Positions 25,291-39,383 of a stretch of DNA of 64,000 nt are shown in pieces. The DNA lies in assembly GCA_018881555.1 (NCBI GenBank), contig JACAXG010000018.1, positions 6,385,634 to 6,449,633 on the forward strand, given 5' to 3'. The notes under the pieces were generated by a model that was not told the DNA's origin, searched no databases, and saw nothing but the letters and a program-made list of their open reading frames with translations. Made by a program: the position numbers and the translations under genes. How positions within the stretch are numbered: position 1 is the stretch's first letter; every line of letters begins with the position of its first letter. The stretch is from Amblyornis subalaris (taxonomy: Eukaryota > Chordata > Aves > Passeriformes > Ptilonorhynchidae).

Positions 25291-25429
25291 GTCACCAGTC
25301 CTTTATGGCTCCATCCTGCAGTGTCTTGCACTGCCCCACTGCCTGCACCTGTAGTAACAACATTGTGGACTGTCGTGGGAAAGGCCTTACTGAGATCCCA
25401 ACCAACCTTCCAGAAACCATTACTGAAAT
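25291..25429 (+). CDS. SLIT2: SLIT2 exon 9: D2 LRR N-terminal cap
   Basis: 139-nt exon, acceptor TTTCCTTTGCAG, donor GTGTGT at 25430 (weaker than its neighbours). Enters phase 1, leaves phase 2. It reads [20 protein letters not shown], then [16 protein letters not shown] and NLPETITE. The Cys pattern is that of an LRRNT cap, which opens domain D2. Compared with human as I recall it, one residue differs (CPTAC for CPAAC). D2 is the part of Slit that binds Ig1 of Robo. The next exon is 17 kb away. Confidence 0.96.
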
Positions 25430-25754
25430 GTGTGTAATCTGACTTTTTTCACATTAATTTACTGAAAACATTTTTTTCCTATGTATTTTTTTTTGTTATT
25501 TGTATAACTTCCTGCATTATATAGGGTAGGAATTTTGGTATTCAACTTCAAAGATAAAAAGAATATGCAGGTGTATGAAAGCATTTAAGACCTTTATGCT
25601 ATCCTATGAGTTAGTTTTGTGTGTACTACTCACATTTTGTAGTTAAGACCACATTCTGAATTGGTTTAAAAAGAGTTTGGGAATTCTTGCTTTTCTACAA
25701 GTGAATGGCTTTTCACTGCAGACTGTAAAGCCTGTTGCCTTCAGAGTTGCTTTC

Positions 25755-26318
25755 TGTGCTGGTTTTGGCTGGGATAGAGTTAATTTTTTTTATAGTAGCT
25801 GGTATGAGACTATGTTTTGGATTTGAAAATAGTGTTGATAATTAGAGATGTTTTTCGTTACTGCTGAGTGATGCTTACACAGAACCAAGACCTTTTCTGC
25901 TCCTCACCCAACTCCACCAGAGGAGGCTGGGGGTGCACAATGAGTTGGGAGCAGCTGGAACAGCTGACCCCAACTGACTCAAGGGATATTCCATACCCTG
26001 TGGCATCATACTCAACATATATAGGTAGGGAAAGAAGCAGAAGGATGAGAGGTTCAGAGTGATGGTATTTGTCTTCCCGAGTCACTGTTACGNATGATGG
26101 AGCCCTGCTCTCCTGGAGATGGCTGAACACCTGCCTGCNCATGGGAAGTGGTGAATGACTTCTGTGCTTTGCTTTTGCATGCAGCTTTTGCTTTACCTGT
26201 TAAACTGTCTTTGTCTTAGCCCATGAGTTTCCTTAGCTTTACCCTTCTGATTCTCTCCACAGGGAGTGAGCAAGCAGCTGTGTGAGGCTTAGTTGCCAGT
26301 TGGGGTTAAACTGTGACA
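25755..26318 (+). mobile_element. solo LTR, avian ERVL-like (copy 1)
   Basis: 564 bp starting TGTGCTGGTTTTGGCTGGG and ending GTTAAACTGTGACA. Collinear with the copy at 51910-52477 along its length: shared blocks include AAGGGATATTCC, TGGCATTTGTCTTC-like, GAGATGGCTGAACACCTGCC and TTAAACTGTCTTT. A TATA-like CATATATA lies at 26016-26023. There is no internal retroviral sequence. No clean duplication is visible at the exact ends (CTTTC before, CTCAC after), so the flanks have decayed or the end is a few bases off. Open frames on either strand are LTR by-products. Confidence 0.85.
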
Positions 26319-28884
26319 CTCACTTTCAGTCACTTTATTCATCAGACTTCCTACTAGAGAGGCATATCTTTGCATGAGAGATCAGCAGCCTATACCACAA
26401 TAATAACTGTTCTGCTTAAAGTGGTATCCACAGAGGATAATCCGAGAATGCAAGAGTATGGTGTAGTCACTATGTTATTGCCACATACCTGTGGATAGAA
26501 GAGCCTGAACATTGCTACTGTCATGTGACACGTGATATACAAAAAGTACAACCATGTCCTGACTGTAGAGCAGAGTCATAGCAAGGGTGCTATAGGGCCT
26601 GCAGTCTCCAAAAGCAATGTGGCTGAAAGGTTGCGAGGCCCACAGAAGGAAAATTGCTGCTGCATTGTGTTCTCTGCAGGGGAGCATCAAAAGCAAAAGG
26701 TGAGCTTGCTGACAAGAGGGGCAGGGACACAGCAACATGAGCATCTTTCTCTTCTGGGATTGGCNGGGACAGTGTTTTGGAAGGGAAGCTGGGAGTTCCC
26801 TTTAGGGAAATAGTGGGAAAGTAGCTGTGACAACAACCTGGTAAAGGGAGGGTCTGCCTAGAAGTAAATGGTTTAGAGAGAATTTTCAGAATAAAAAGCT
26901 TGTGAGTACTTTGATGATATAAGATGATCTTCTAGAAAGTTTAAAAATAGGCCTCCACAATGAGATTTTAATTGGCTTGTTGATATCTGAGCTGTGTTTT
27001 TGAACATTACAGGGTTAGAACCACCGTGGTTTGTTCTTAGGATGTGAATAATAATCACATCTGTCAGTTCATTATTACTGTTGTTAAGACTGACCTGGCT
27101 GACCCTACGTGATCCAATACAGTCATTCAGCTGTATAATACAAACACTTCTACGTTTCACCACTCTCAGAAAAATCCCTCTGCTTGCAAATAAAGTGACT
27201 TTCATAAAATCCATGCACAGTGCCCGGGAAGGCTGCACAGACTGTTTTCATTATTTAATGAGCTGTATACCAGCATTTTAACTTGCATATGTGCATCTGT
27301 GTGCATAGAAGAAAAATATTGCTAGAAAGANGTAGAGAGTATGTGTGAAACATTCCTCACTACATTTCTGCTGCTAAACACTGGAGCTAACCACTGATTA
27401 CAGATGCGGAAGACTAACTTTTTTTCACTATACTTTCCTTAGATATGTAAGAAATGCTGTTGAGTTTTAAGCACAAAATGCTATGTTCTTCAGCAGTTTA
27501 TTATCCTGGAGAGTAAAAGTAGCAATGTAACAACACCTTCAGTATTTGGCAAAGCATTTAGCAGGTTGCAAACTGAGGCTTAATGTTTTCTGCTGGGCTA
27601 GGCATCATTCAGTTTCCAGTGTGAGGCTTTTTCACATTCTGAGATCCATAATCCATTAAAATATAGATATAGGTGTATGTATATAGGTGTGCTCGTATGA
27701 ATATGTACAGTTTATATAGTTCATAGTGATACGGTGTAAACTATCTGTTATCTCTCTGTATTGCATCTAGTTCATAGGTTCTGGCTAAATAAAATGCAGA
27801 TCAGAGATTTGTCTCAGTTAAATAACACCACTCATGACATGAGACATTAACATACATTTATTTAAAAGGAGGTGTAAGAAGAGACAGAACATTAGAAAAT
27901 CAAATTTTAGTAATCGTTTTGTATTAAAGAGATGCACACCAGTGAATGTCGGTATGATGACAGAACTGAACTTCAGTTCAGATAGACTTAGGTTTTGAGT
28001 AACTCAGAAAGAAGAATTTGATATAAGATGTGATTTGAGCCAGTGGTACTTATCATACAGAGAACAAAACTTTCCTGTTGAATGGAAGGTAAGGAGAGAA
28101 ATATACAGGAAAAGAAAGCAAGAAAATAAGGCACATGAAATGCTCTGAAACTGAGGGATAAACTGAGTGGAAGAATTAGAGTAGAGGATCTTGTAAGTAT
28201 TTGCTGAGAATCACAGGATCTTTTCTGCTTCGTTGTCAATAGGTTGAAGAGGAGTTAAAATGGTGACAAATAAGTATACTTTGATGGTTATATGTGGAAA
28301 GCTTTGTGCTATACTCATTGATTTCATGTGAAGAAAACAATTAGTGATAGTTGTCCTATGATTCTAATGGGTGGGAAGTGTATGTATCTTCTTAGCATCA
28401 AAGAGAATGAGAGAGAGAGAAGAGGTTTGAAGATGAGTGGTTTATAGATTGAAAAAGGTTTTACCAATAATGAAGTGAGGGAAGTTTGAGACTGGATCAA
28501 ACCAGCACTCCACCTTGGCCAGTGGCCTGCATCAGTTGTCCCTAAGAATATTTTGGAAGAAGAAATTTACAACTTCAGAAATAAAATACCAATAGCACAA
28601 ATATTTTCTTTGCTCCAAATATGTGTTGGAGTTGCTCTGAAACTTGAAAATTTGCATAGCTTTGGGGGATAAAAAGGGTTTTCTTTTAAATATCCAATGT
28701 GCTTTAANCCCTACTATGTTCTAAATCTTCATGTTAATAAACTTAGGGGGAGGGAGTTGTGCTCAAAATCTTCCNGTTTAAAATACAGTTTTTTAAAGTT
28801 TTCTTAATGTTCCTTTGTCTTTGTAGAGGGAAGGAAAACGCATTCACATACATAATTTGCCTTGTCACCTTCTATTTTGCATGC

Positions 28885-29310
28885 CGCCTTCATTTGTCTC
28901 TTCTCTAAACTGATACTCCAAGTCCATTCAATCTTTTTGGATGCCAAAACCTTCCATGTCTTAATTAATCTCCTCCTATTTCTCTGAATTACTTCTTTTG
29001 TAATTTTTGTTTTTTACCTTCGATGACCAGAGTTGAATACAATATTCCAGATGGCAGTGAATCATCAGGTTTTAATAACAGAATTTTGGTTTTCTTTCAT
29101 TTGCCTTTTGCAACCTAATACTCACATGCATTATTTAACTGCCAGTACATGTGGCACCATGTTTTCCCTTGAACTATCCATACAGAGTCCTATGCCTTTT
29201 TTTCAGCTGTTCCTGATTTTGTCAGGAGCCAGAAGTTGGTAGATGTAATCCTGTTATCCCATCCACAGACATTTCTGAACATTGAGTCAGGTTGCACGTC
29301 ACTTTTTAAA
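28885..29310 (-). mobile_element. old CR1/L3-type LINE fragment, antisense
   Basis: The + strand shows diverged versions of blocks found in reverse-complemented CR1-like elements: TCTCTTCTCTAAACTGA, then CCAGAGTTGAATACAATATTCCAGATG (usual form: cagaactgaacacagtattccagatg), then a TGCATTATTTAACTGCC region, and ACATTGAGTCAGGTTGCACG. The order is consistent with one element. High divergence suggests an old, amniote-wide insertion. Boundaries are approximate. Confidence 0.5.
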
Positions 29311-32300
29311 GCTGCTCTATAAAAGACTTCAGTCCTCTCTGCTTTTAACTAAATTCAACGTGCAGAAAGATTGTGACATTCCAGTATTGTTATCATACAA
29401 TAAGAAGTGTTTTAAAGCTTCATTTTTAAAGAAGTACTCTGCAACTGTTGCTTATAGCAACCCCTTGAGATTTGATTGGAAAGAATGATTGTATCCCAGA
29501 AAATAGTCTGTTTTTTCACGTATTCCTTCGGCGATAATGTTGTCAGTATGCCAAGATGGTAGCTGACAGCAAACACTTGAAGGGATGAGCCCATGCTGTC
29601 ATGGTAGCATTGCGAATACTGGGGAGTTGCTGAGCACGAGGCAGAAGGCTACAGTGAGCACTGTATTTCCACCACCATTACACAGTTCCCACACACATGG
29701 CTTTATTACCTTAATCACCATTTTAAGCACATGCTTTGGCAGGAGCTCCTCAGTTCTCAGGGAGAGGGGGAAAGAGAAATGTGCTGGCTCCCTGTTGTTT
29801 TCTGAAGGATGAACAGGCTTTGACAGCCAAATTGTTATTTATTCAGTCATCTTTATGATACTACCAGATTCTTGTGCACACTGCAAGAAAATTGGCATTG
29901 TACTTCTAATTTACCTGCACCAAATATTGTCCAATCTTTTCAGTACTTTTCCTTATTTGCCAATATTTTTCTGCATTTTCATCTGAACATTTGATACTTC
30001 ATTGATAGGGACATTAGGAAAATCCACAAGACTTTCAAATTCCCTTACTCTGAACAAGTTTCTCTGCCCTCTTTCCCCTGTTTATGAGCTGCATTTGCAG
30101 AATCCAGTGCTGCGTATGACTCGCCTGTCATATTATGCTTCAGCCAACTTCATGGTCCACAAAGACCTCTGGTTCTTACATCTTTCAATCCTTTTGTCTT
30201 TCCTTCATTGTATCTCATAAGAATAGTGTTTTCCTGTGAGGATGATATTAAACTTTATTTTCAACCCTCCTTTATAGGGGTGTTTAAAATTTGACAACCT
30301 ATTTTTGTGAGATTTTGTTTTTCCATCTGTTTCTGCCTCTTACTTTTTTGTTCTTAGATGGAGAGATATTCTTAATAAGAATATAATCCATATTTACTTT
30401 TTAAAGATCCCTAATTCCATTTTTTTTCTGAGGTTTTTTTTTATTTTTCCTTCAACACGTGCTCATGGTTTTGGGGTGTTTTGCCATGTTGTCTGTCCAT
30501 TTCTTCCATTCTTTCTTTCAAAGGAAACCCTGACCTCAGTCAACTCCTCAGTGCCCTGTGAAGCTCTGATTTCTTAACTTTCTTTAAAAAAATGTTGTCT
30601 GACCTGTTTTTGCAAAAGAATACTTCATATTCATTACATTGTCAGTCCATCTGGGACAATGTTNTAGAAAGCCAAGTGGTATTAGTAATGTTGCTATTCT
30701 CTGTCCTGATGTATATAATTAAACTGCANGTTTAAAGTGGATGTTCCATGGTGACAATTTTATGTCTTTTTTTACCTCCAGGAGGTTGATAAATTAACTT
30801 GTATCTAAATAGTGTGTTAAAAAAAGAACCCTTTAAATGGAATATTGAATTTCTTAAGTATTAAACATCGACAGTTTCAATTAAGTAAAATTTTGCGTGT
30901 TGAAACTCTGAGTTAGCTCTCTGGGGAAATGTACAAGAAAAGGCTTTCTTTTTAGAGTCTAATGCTGATGTTGTGACTTTACTTTGCCTTGATAACTCTA
31001 CTGTCTTAGAATGCTGTTTTAAGACAGTAGGAACTGTCTTCTCAGCTGATGGCTACTGCTTCTGTAGCAGAGCTGGCAAGGAGAGTATGTGCTTGCACTG
31101 CACTGCAGCCTCCCTGTCTCCAAGTTTGGTGTGATAGCCTAAACCACTGAGAAAAATAGTTAGGCCTGGAAGTTGAAGAGCAAGCAGGCGTTCTGGGATG
31201 GTGGGAGCAGGAGTAGGCAGAGCCAGTTGCCAAAACGCTGTTTCATTCCAGTGTAGTTGGATTTACTGGTGANTGTCAGGGTGTTGCTGAGAGGGTTTTG
31301 TCCTACTCTGTCTGACTTCTCATTTGGTAGAAGTCAGCTGGCTGAAAGCAGCAATTCCTGCTGCGTGAAGGCAATCAGCAGGCAGTGCATTGTCTGCCAA
31401 GTGCCTCTTGGGAAGATGCCTTCAGAAACAGGACTGCTTATCTCCAAGTAGCTGCCAGTGAAAATGGAAGGAGAAGAAAGCCTGTGGTGTCCTCTATTTT
31501 TCCCTTCTGTTTGATAAAGCTTGGAGCAAAATTAAGTATTCGACATCTCAGTAAATGTAATTCTTAATCTTTATTGACTTAGTACAATTGTATCTGTGCC
31601 AGTTACACCCTTTCTGCAAAATCAATCCCCACTTTATTATCTAAATAAACTCACACACAGCCNAATAAGAATATCCAAACTTTACTTTTCAGGATTTATC
31701 TAATCAATGTGATATTATTTGAGAAAGAAATGGTTAATAATCCATATGTATTTTAAAAACAAAAATGTTTGGTCAAGCACCAAAACTCCTCCAGTTCTAG
31801 CGCACCTGTGAATTCTACAGGAAACACAAAAATTACCAGGGTGCACAGATGCACCTTTGCCTCCGGTTCAAATGAAAAGATTTCATACCATGACCTGCAG
31901 GAAACATTTTGGGAACTTAAAAAAATTTCTCATAGACCTGTCATTTTAAGGTCTGTATTGTAACATTGTGAGGTAAAATACAGTGCCCATAAATAATATG
32001 ANTAATATTCAAACTTTTGGTATTTAGTATGCCTTACTTTAGCCTTTTTTCATTGACTCAAGCGAAACATGATGCATTATTCATTAATTCANCTCAAGCA
32101 TTGTAATTTGAGTTGGTTTAGATTTCTTGTTTAAACCTCTCTCCTTTTACAGGTATTTTTAGGTGATGCCCTTTCATTGGCATGTTCAGTCTGTTACACT
32201 TAACCCACTTAAGTGGCCTAATGCACCTAGTGCTTTCCTCTTTTGTCATGCAGTTCACATATTAAAGGCCTTAAAGGTCATTCTTACAGTTCAAAACTAT

Positions 32301-33575
32301 TACTTTAATTGGTGTTAGAAAGTATAGCCTTTCTAATGGCAATAGCATTTATCAGCCTTTATGCAGCATTCCTTCCACATTTTAGTTTTTCATCACTGTT
32401 AATCTCTTTTCACTTTGTTTCATTTCAGAATTCACCTTCTGAAAATTATTTGTATGATCAGCAGAAATAATTCTGGTTCCCTTCAAACAGAGACTTTTGT
32501 TTGGCACATGTTCAAACAGACTATGAGAAACCTTACAAATAGCAACCCAGCAGCAATTCTATTAATTGTACTGGTACCTTATCTCAGATTGGTGTGACAG
32601 GCCCTTATTTCAAAAGAGGCCAAAAAGCCATTAATGAGCTAGACCTACCTTAGTGAAAATGCCGCTCTTACATTCTTCTGATTTTCTTTTCTCTTCTGTG
32701 GCTTGAACCTGCCAAAGTGGTTCTAAAACTTCTTTCCTTACTCTAATATTATGCATAAAGGAAAATAAATACNATGGCAATAAGTGTTTGTAAGGGGTGG
32801 GGGAAGGGAAAGGGGGGCGAAGGATTACCTGCTCTGACGACCACAGATTTATACAAATGATTATTTAAGCGAAAAAAGCATTGAATTAAATTGATTTTTC
32901 CTTCACTTTTTCATATTAAAAAACCCATTTAATTAGTCAAAGGAATGAGTTAATTAAATTTAAGGTTTTTTTCAGAAGGATAGCAGTCACTACAATGGCA
33001 TTTTGGGGAGGAGGAAGGTTTGCTGGAGGGAAGGGTGATTGGAGAGTTGCCCTTGTTAACTAAGAAACAGTTGTATAAATAATTCTAGTCTTTGTAAGGG
33101 GAAGAAAAGACTCTAAACCACATAATACGTGAAATGAAGAAAAACATATAGGATTCAGGAATTTTAACAGTTCACCTTCACAATTCAGTGTACTGAAAAG
33201 CCTCTGACTTCTTATTACTATAGTCTTCCGGATAAAGTTTTGTTTCATGTGAATGGAGCTTTATAATGTTTGAATGCCAAAAGTAGAAACTTGTTTCATG
33301 ACAACATAATTTTATTTTTTGTGACAATATTATTTTCCTTGAGATTCATAATTTTTTGCCTCAGTCTTGTCTCTTACCATCCTGATTTCTGGCTATTTTT
33401 CTTCATGTTTTCATCTCCTACATCTCATTCTTCCTTATACTTTGTTTTTGTAAGTCTGTTGATTAATGATTGTGTGTTATGCCAAGCATTCAACTACGTC
33501 TTTGTGAGCTGTGTGATAGTAAGCAGGATTAAAAGCTCCTGAGATTGCTTCTCACAGTAACACTCAGATTATATT

Positions 33576-33636
33576 AAAGGAGAAGGGGGAAAAAAGAAAA
33601 GAAAGAAAAAAGAAAAGGAAAAGAGGGGAAAGGAAA
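33576..33636 (+). repeat. 61-bp uninterrupted polypurine tract
   Basis: A run of only A and G, rich in GAAA and AAAG units with a few GGGG groups. On the opposite strand it is a polypyrimidine tract. Low-complexity sequence with triplex-forming potential. No coding role. Confidence 0.85.
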
Positions 33637-36600
33637 TGAGATCTGACAGAACTGATTTTGACAGATGGACTTAACCAAGATAAAGTGATCTGATCACACT
33701 GCAGACACTGGGGAAGTGCTTTGCGTACATGAGGAATTTTATTTGAGTACTGGGAGCTCTATGTCTGTATCTTTTCCAGTGAAGCTTGGCATGTGTACAC
33801 TTTCACCATTTCTGTTGTCTTTTACTATCCATCCTTAGCTAGAAGTCCAAAATACAGCCTTAAGTAGCAATTGAACAGAGAGACTCTTACATCAAGATGC
33901 AAAGATGCTTCTAAGGATGACCCTTTACAGAGAAAAGCCACCTGGAGAGGGTTTAGGCACATTTATTGAAGGCAGTTTAAAGACTCTCATAGCAGGAAAA
34001 CTCTGAAACGTCAGAGATAAGGCAGCTTCTCTATTTTTAGGAGCTCAAAGCATGATTTGGCNATCTACAGTAGCATGACAGAGATGAGAGCAAACCCTGC
34101 ATCTTCGTAGCTTGAAAGGAATGAGGAATGCTTTGGGGAGAATGCAATAAGCTACAAGACATTAAACTGATGATTGATTTTCAGTGTGGCATTTGTGTTT
34201 GCTTTTTGGTTTGAACCAAAACTTCAGTCTTCTTAGGACTTAGGCAGAATGTCAGTTAATTTATGNCATTTACCTCTTAAACAGTTAAGCCATCAGCCAG
34301 AAGTCTTGCGCATCCAGTGAGATTCTGGAATGGTTTTTCCAAGTTGTTTCTATATATACGTATGTGTATATAATTGTTGGTCTTTACAATGTATTGCTAA
34401 GATTTTTAATAGTTTGCAAGAATCCTCTATAACTGTGTCTTCTGTTTTTGGGAAAATATACATTAACCTTCTGATGTTACCTGAATTAGATAAATCTCTT
34501 CGGTCTCACTATAAAATGTTTTGAGATAATTTAATTATTCTTGTGGCTCTCTTTGAAAGTTTTCTGTTTTATCGAAATCTTTTTTTAATTGCTGTAATAA
34601 AAAATTCATACAGTGTATGCAGATGTCAAGTGAAAAAACGATGTCTGCTTATGGATTAAAAATTAAACTAATTGTTATAGTATTCATTTGCGTATGAAAA
34701 CTGATACATACTNTGGTTGGTGGGAATCCAGAAAACTGTCAGGTTTTGAATTTTCAGAAATTGCTGGATTAAAATAAAGTGCATTAAAAGACACATAAGT
34801 AACTAAATTCCCCCTGATAAATTTGTATGATCTGGCTACTGTTTTCTCAGATCTTAATCTAATACTCCAGACTTTTGAGCAACTTCATATAGTTGTCCTG
34901 ATTTGAAAATTAACTTTTCTTATATATGCTTCTCTTCAACTGTAATTCATGTGTACTTTCCCTCAAACCTTCTCTTTTCTTCTTTCCTCCCCAAAGGTTT
35001 CTAAGACCAATGTTTTTAAGATCAATCCTGACTAATGCATTGGACTGGATATTCAGATTTACACTGGTAGACTGTGGAGGCATACTGAATTATCAGTGAA
35101 ATCTAGAGCTTTTGCTTCTGTTTTGACTAAAAGTTAATCCATTTTTATGTCCAAAAGCTTTTATCAAATAANGATAGTACATGATCTTCAGATGCATCAT
35201 TATTGGTAATAATGTATTGCTTACATGCTTACCTTTTCCCTAGAATTTTGTTCAAAAGAATTCGTGAGAGTACGGCTTTACATATGGAGGAGGACCAAAA
35301 AGGNTCCTAATGAAATAGAATTATCTGGTGCAAAATAGCTGACATGAAAACTANAAGTTTAGTATCCGTATACACTGTGACTGAAGTTTTCCATGTTCTG
35401 CAGCACCTAATTTAAAAAATGTCCCTGGCCCTGTTTAACTGGTTAAATATCNCAAATATGGCCATTAACTTTGAAAATCTGTGCATGAAAATAAACCTAA
35501 TACTATATTATAATTTTACTGGAAAGGTTTTATGATTTGCCACTCCCTGACCTCTGTTTAAACTGTTCATGTGTGCATCAATGATTTCTATATGGTTCTC
35601 TTGCTGTGCTTTTCTTTGATNTTGGGAAGGTCATTATTTCTTAGTGAAAGCAGCATTTATGCTCATTGCAAAATAAAACAACTGGTTTGTGTGCTTAATC
35701 AAAAATTTAGGAATTTGCTAAAATCTAAATGTCTTTCATATGATATGTGCATATAAACACACAATAACTCCATGTAAATAATGAAAAATGCATTATCCAT
35801 AAGGCAGTGTATTGAATAAATGTGAAAAAAATTAAAATGAGGTAAAGAACTCTGTTGAGTTATTAACTTCTTCACCTTAATATATTTAATTTGCCAATGC
35901 AGATTTCACTGAATTACCTTTAACTTATCTTTGGCATTCCTACCTCAATATTTCTCAGGCAAAACTGAAACCGTATTCCATTTGACTGCCTCAAAAATAG
36001 ATGATTTTGCTAAATTGATAGCTAATCCTGCCTGCTTAACACACACAAGAGAGATGATTTGTCATGCTCTTACTCAAATATCTTCGTAATCTGAAAATTA
36101 CTGGTAAATCATGTGGCTTTATGCTTTTTAAAAAGTAAAAANCCCAGCTTTTTTATTTGAGTTGTCAGATGTTTTTATACATCTAATCTGTTCTTTATTA
36201 GGATGTGTTCTATGCTGCCATTGTTCACATCTTTGGCTTTCTTCATACCCTTGTGTCCTATCTTAAAAACTAATTAAATTCAGACAACAGGATAATTTCA
36301 ANAGTCAAGAGGACGTAGGGACACAGAACGCAAAAACTGGACAAGGAACATACGAAACCGGTGCTGGTTTCCAGACACTGGAAGTAGCTACTGGCCAGCA
36401 TGAACACCATTCCACCTCTGGGGGTTTTGTGCAGCTTTCTGGTGGGTGTTAAGTAGAAGAGGCACCTTGAGGGACCTCTCTGATGCTGCCGAGGGAAAGA
36501 AAGTAACTCAAGCATGGAATAAATGAATATTTTATACAGCATGAAGGGAAGCTGGAGAAGGCCCATGTCACTCTTCCAGAAAAACCCTCATAGATCTCTG

Positions 36601-39383
36601 ACAGCTGTGCCAGTCTCCAAAGGTGTTGCACACATGGCTCTTCACTGCTGATTACTTTTCCTCAGCAATTATGTGAGCGAAGTAATTGAAAAAGAAACTA
36701 TGGATACTGACTTACTGACTTTTCAGTATTTTGTGGTTTTTTGTCAATTGAATGTTTCTTCAGCAATTACACTTCTAAATACATGGTAAAGTAAGCAACC
36801 ACGTATTCTCAGTTAAAAAACTTTTTGATTTTTGTGGCAAATTCATGGTGTAAGGCCACATATTGTTTAGCAGGTAGTGAAGACTCCTGCCACACTGTTG
36901 GTCTCACACAATGAGGGGATTCTCAAGGCAGTGTTTCTGCTCTTTTAGAACAGGTGGACAAGTCCGTTCTTGTGATGAGCCAAGAGTGTAGCAGGATTAT
37001 ATCTTTTTTTTGTGGATTTAAAACAGTTATTGGAACAGCTTGACTAGGATTTGTAGTATAAGAACTCTTGTCAAAAATCAGCTAATTAGAGAGACTAACT
37101 TGATTCTAGGTGACTCAGGCTAATTGAACTGGAGCCACACTGACAGAAGTCAAAGTACTAAGCAAATAATTCTTTAACAAGCAGTGTATTTTGCTACAAT
37201 CTGGGTCTGTAACAATGAAGGAATGTAAAGCCCATCATCATTAGTGATGCTCTAGAGTTCAGAGCATGAGATGGCCCTTTCTGTAATGACATGCAGGTTT
37301 GAGACTTGCTTTTGAGTAAATGCGATGAATTGTTTAATAGCTTTAGAATGGCAATTCTTGTTACTTTCTTGATGTAATGCAGACTAAGGAGTCNTCTGTC
37401 ATTTAAAATCAATCCCCTGGAGAAATATTTGATAGAACAATTAGACTGGATGTTAACAGTTTGGCAAGCTTTAGGGCAACNTTGACAGTGATTCTTTATA
37501 TGCAAATATTTAGGAAACTGTCAACCAGATTTATTAATACACAGACTTAGAGCCTGAAAGTAAGAAATACAAGTAATGTAGTCATTCAAAATACATCTTT
37601 TGTTTTGTTAGATGTGGATGATATCATAGATTTCAACAGAAACTTCTGCTGCTAAAGCTAGAAGCAACATTTAGTGGATTTAAGCACTCTGGAGGTGCAG
37701 TTGTGGAGAGAGAAAAAAAGGTACTTTGTTTAATAGCCTCAAGGATTCCTCCAGCAAGGGAGACTATTACTGTTTCCTTATTTTAAAAACAAACAAAAAA
37801 AAACCCCAAAACCTGGCAGATGTTGCAAATGATGAAAGATGTGTTAGCTGTGTATTGCGGTTCTTCAGATTCAGGACCTGCGCTCAATCCCATCACTGAA
37901 ATCTATTTTTTGGTTTTTTGACAGCTGTTTTTGCCATTTACTTTAAAAGCAGATGGGGAAAATGCAAAGAAGAGCTGTCAATTTTATTACCATGTATAAT
38001 CAGCATCTGTGCAATACATCAGACTCATTGCACAGCTTATACTTTCTCTGTGTAGTAAAATTCTTTGGGGATTTCTTGACAACCTTCTTGCAAGACTTTT
38101 TGTAAATTAGTAGATACTGGAATTAAAAGTATAGATTAATTAACTGCTAAAGCCACTATTCTATCGTCCAAATTTACTTAATCAAGATGTTATGTTCTGA
38201 TTGTTTAATTATAAAATATATGTCTGATTTGCTCCTCCATATTCAGATTCATGTTTTCTTAAGCAAGATGTTTTATTTTATTTTAGTATTACAAAATACC
38301 TTTTGTACATCTTGAATCCCTTTGCATGCATTTAGGTGCAGCACATCTCTGTGCATATTTTGTTACCATTCTCTACTGAGATTGCTTAGTATCTTGTACC
38401 CCATCTGCATGATTTAAAGTAAAAATTACTCTGTAGAGAACAGGGTGTTCTTCATTCCCAGTCTGCCCTTTTTCCTGGTGCAGCAGTCGTTCCCAGAAAT
38501 GGCTTTTTATAGTGGGAAAATAAGCTAGTTTAAAAGTGTCAGTATAAATAAGCATGTTGTCTGTCTCTGTAAGTGCGGAAGTAGTAATCAGTAATGGTGT
38601 GCTGCAGGCTTATAGTAGAGAACAGCATCCTCCTGGAAAGTGTCAAGTGATTTACATGTCACAGGGCTCTCTGGGGACTGTGTGGGAAGAATCTGTCTAC
38701 TGGCTGGGGACCTACTTTGATTTGATTTCATTAGGTTGGAAGTCAAAACTGCAGAAGCACCTTTGTTTCTTAGAATAGTAAGTGGTTGTACATTACAGTG
38801 TCTGCAGTGATAAGCAGAGGGGAAAGATTTCCAAAGAGAAGTGTTCACAGTACATTTCCTAGATAGGAGAGATTAGGGAATAGTCTTCAAAAAGGTTTCA
38901 ACCAGTTTGGCAGCATTAAGACAGTAAAACACTATGTATTGATGCACGACTTCTTTGAAGTGAAACACTAAAAGGAGCAGGAGACTTAATATTAAGAGCA
39001 TTAATTAGCATTTGTGTAGTGATGGGCAAAGTACTTTTTTTACATGAGGCAATGCAAGCTTTGATGAAGCATGTACTTAACTGTCTTCCTCCATTATCTT
39101 ATCTTATTAACTATGCTACTAAAATTGACTGTGACTTTTGAAAAAGAAACCACCAAGGCACTGTTTATGGTACATAGATGTTCATTTATAAGAAAGAATG
39201 ACTTCTGGGATGACTTTGAAAGGAGTTATTGTGCACAAAATTTAATAGAAGTTTCGTGGAAAAATAGTGACACAAGCTTTTTGTTCTTTGGTGATATAAT
39301 GGTANTTCTGGCCAAGTCATTTGCAAGCAGTTAATGGCTGACTTTTTCAGTAATAGATAACTGCAACCCATCCTATTCCAGAA

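Noticed and set aside
25858..26142. Minus-strand frame similar to one at 52144-52335
   Set aside because: The similarity arises because both lie in the two copies of the same solo LTR; they are not a gene family.
28480..28560. Possible fragment of an old CR1-type repeat (CCAGTGGCCTGCATCAG phrase)
   Set aside because: Too short and diverged to support as a separate feature.
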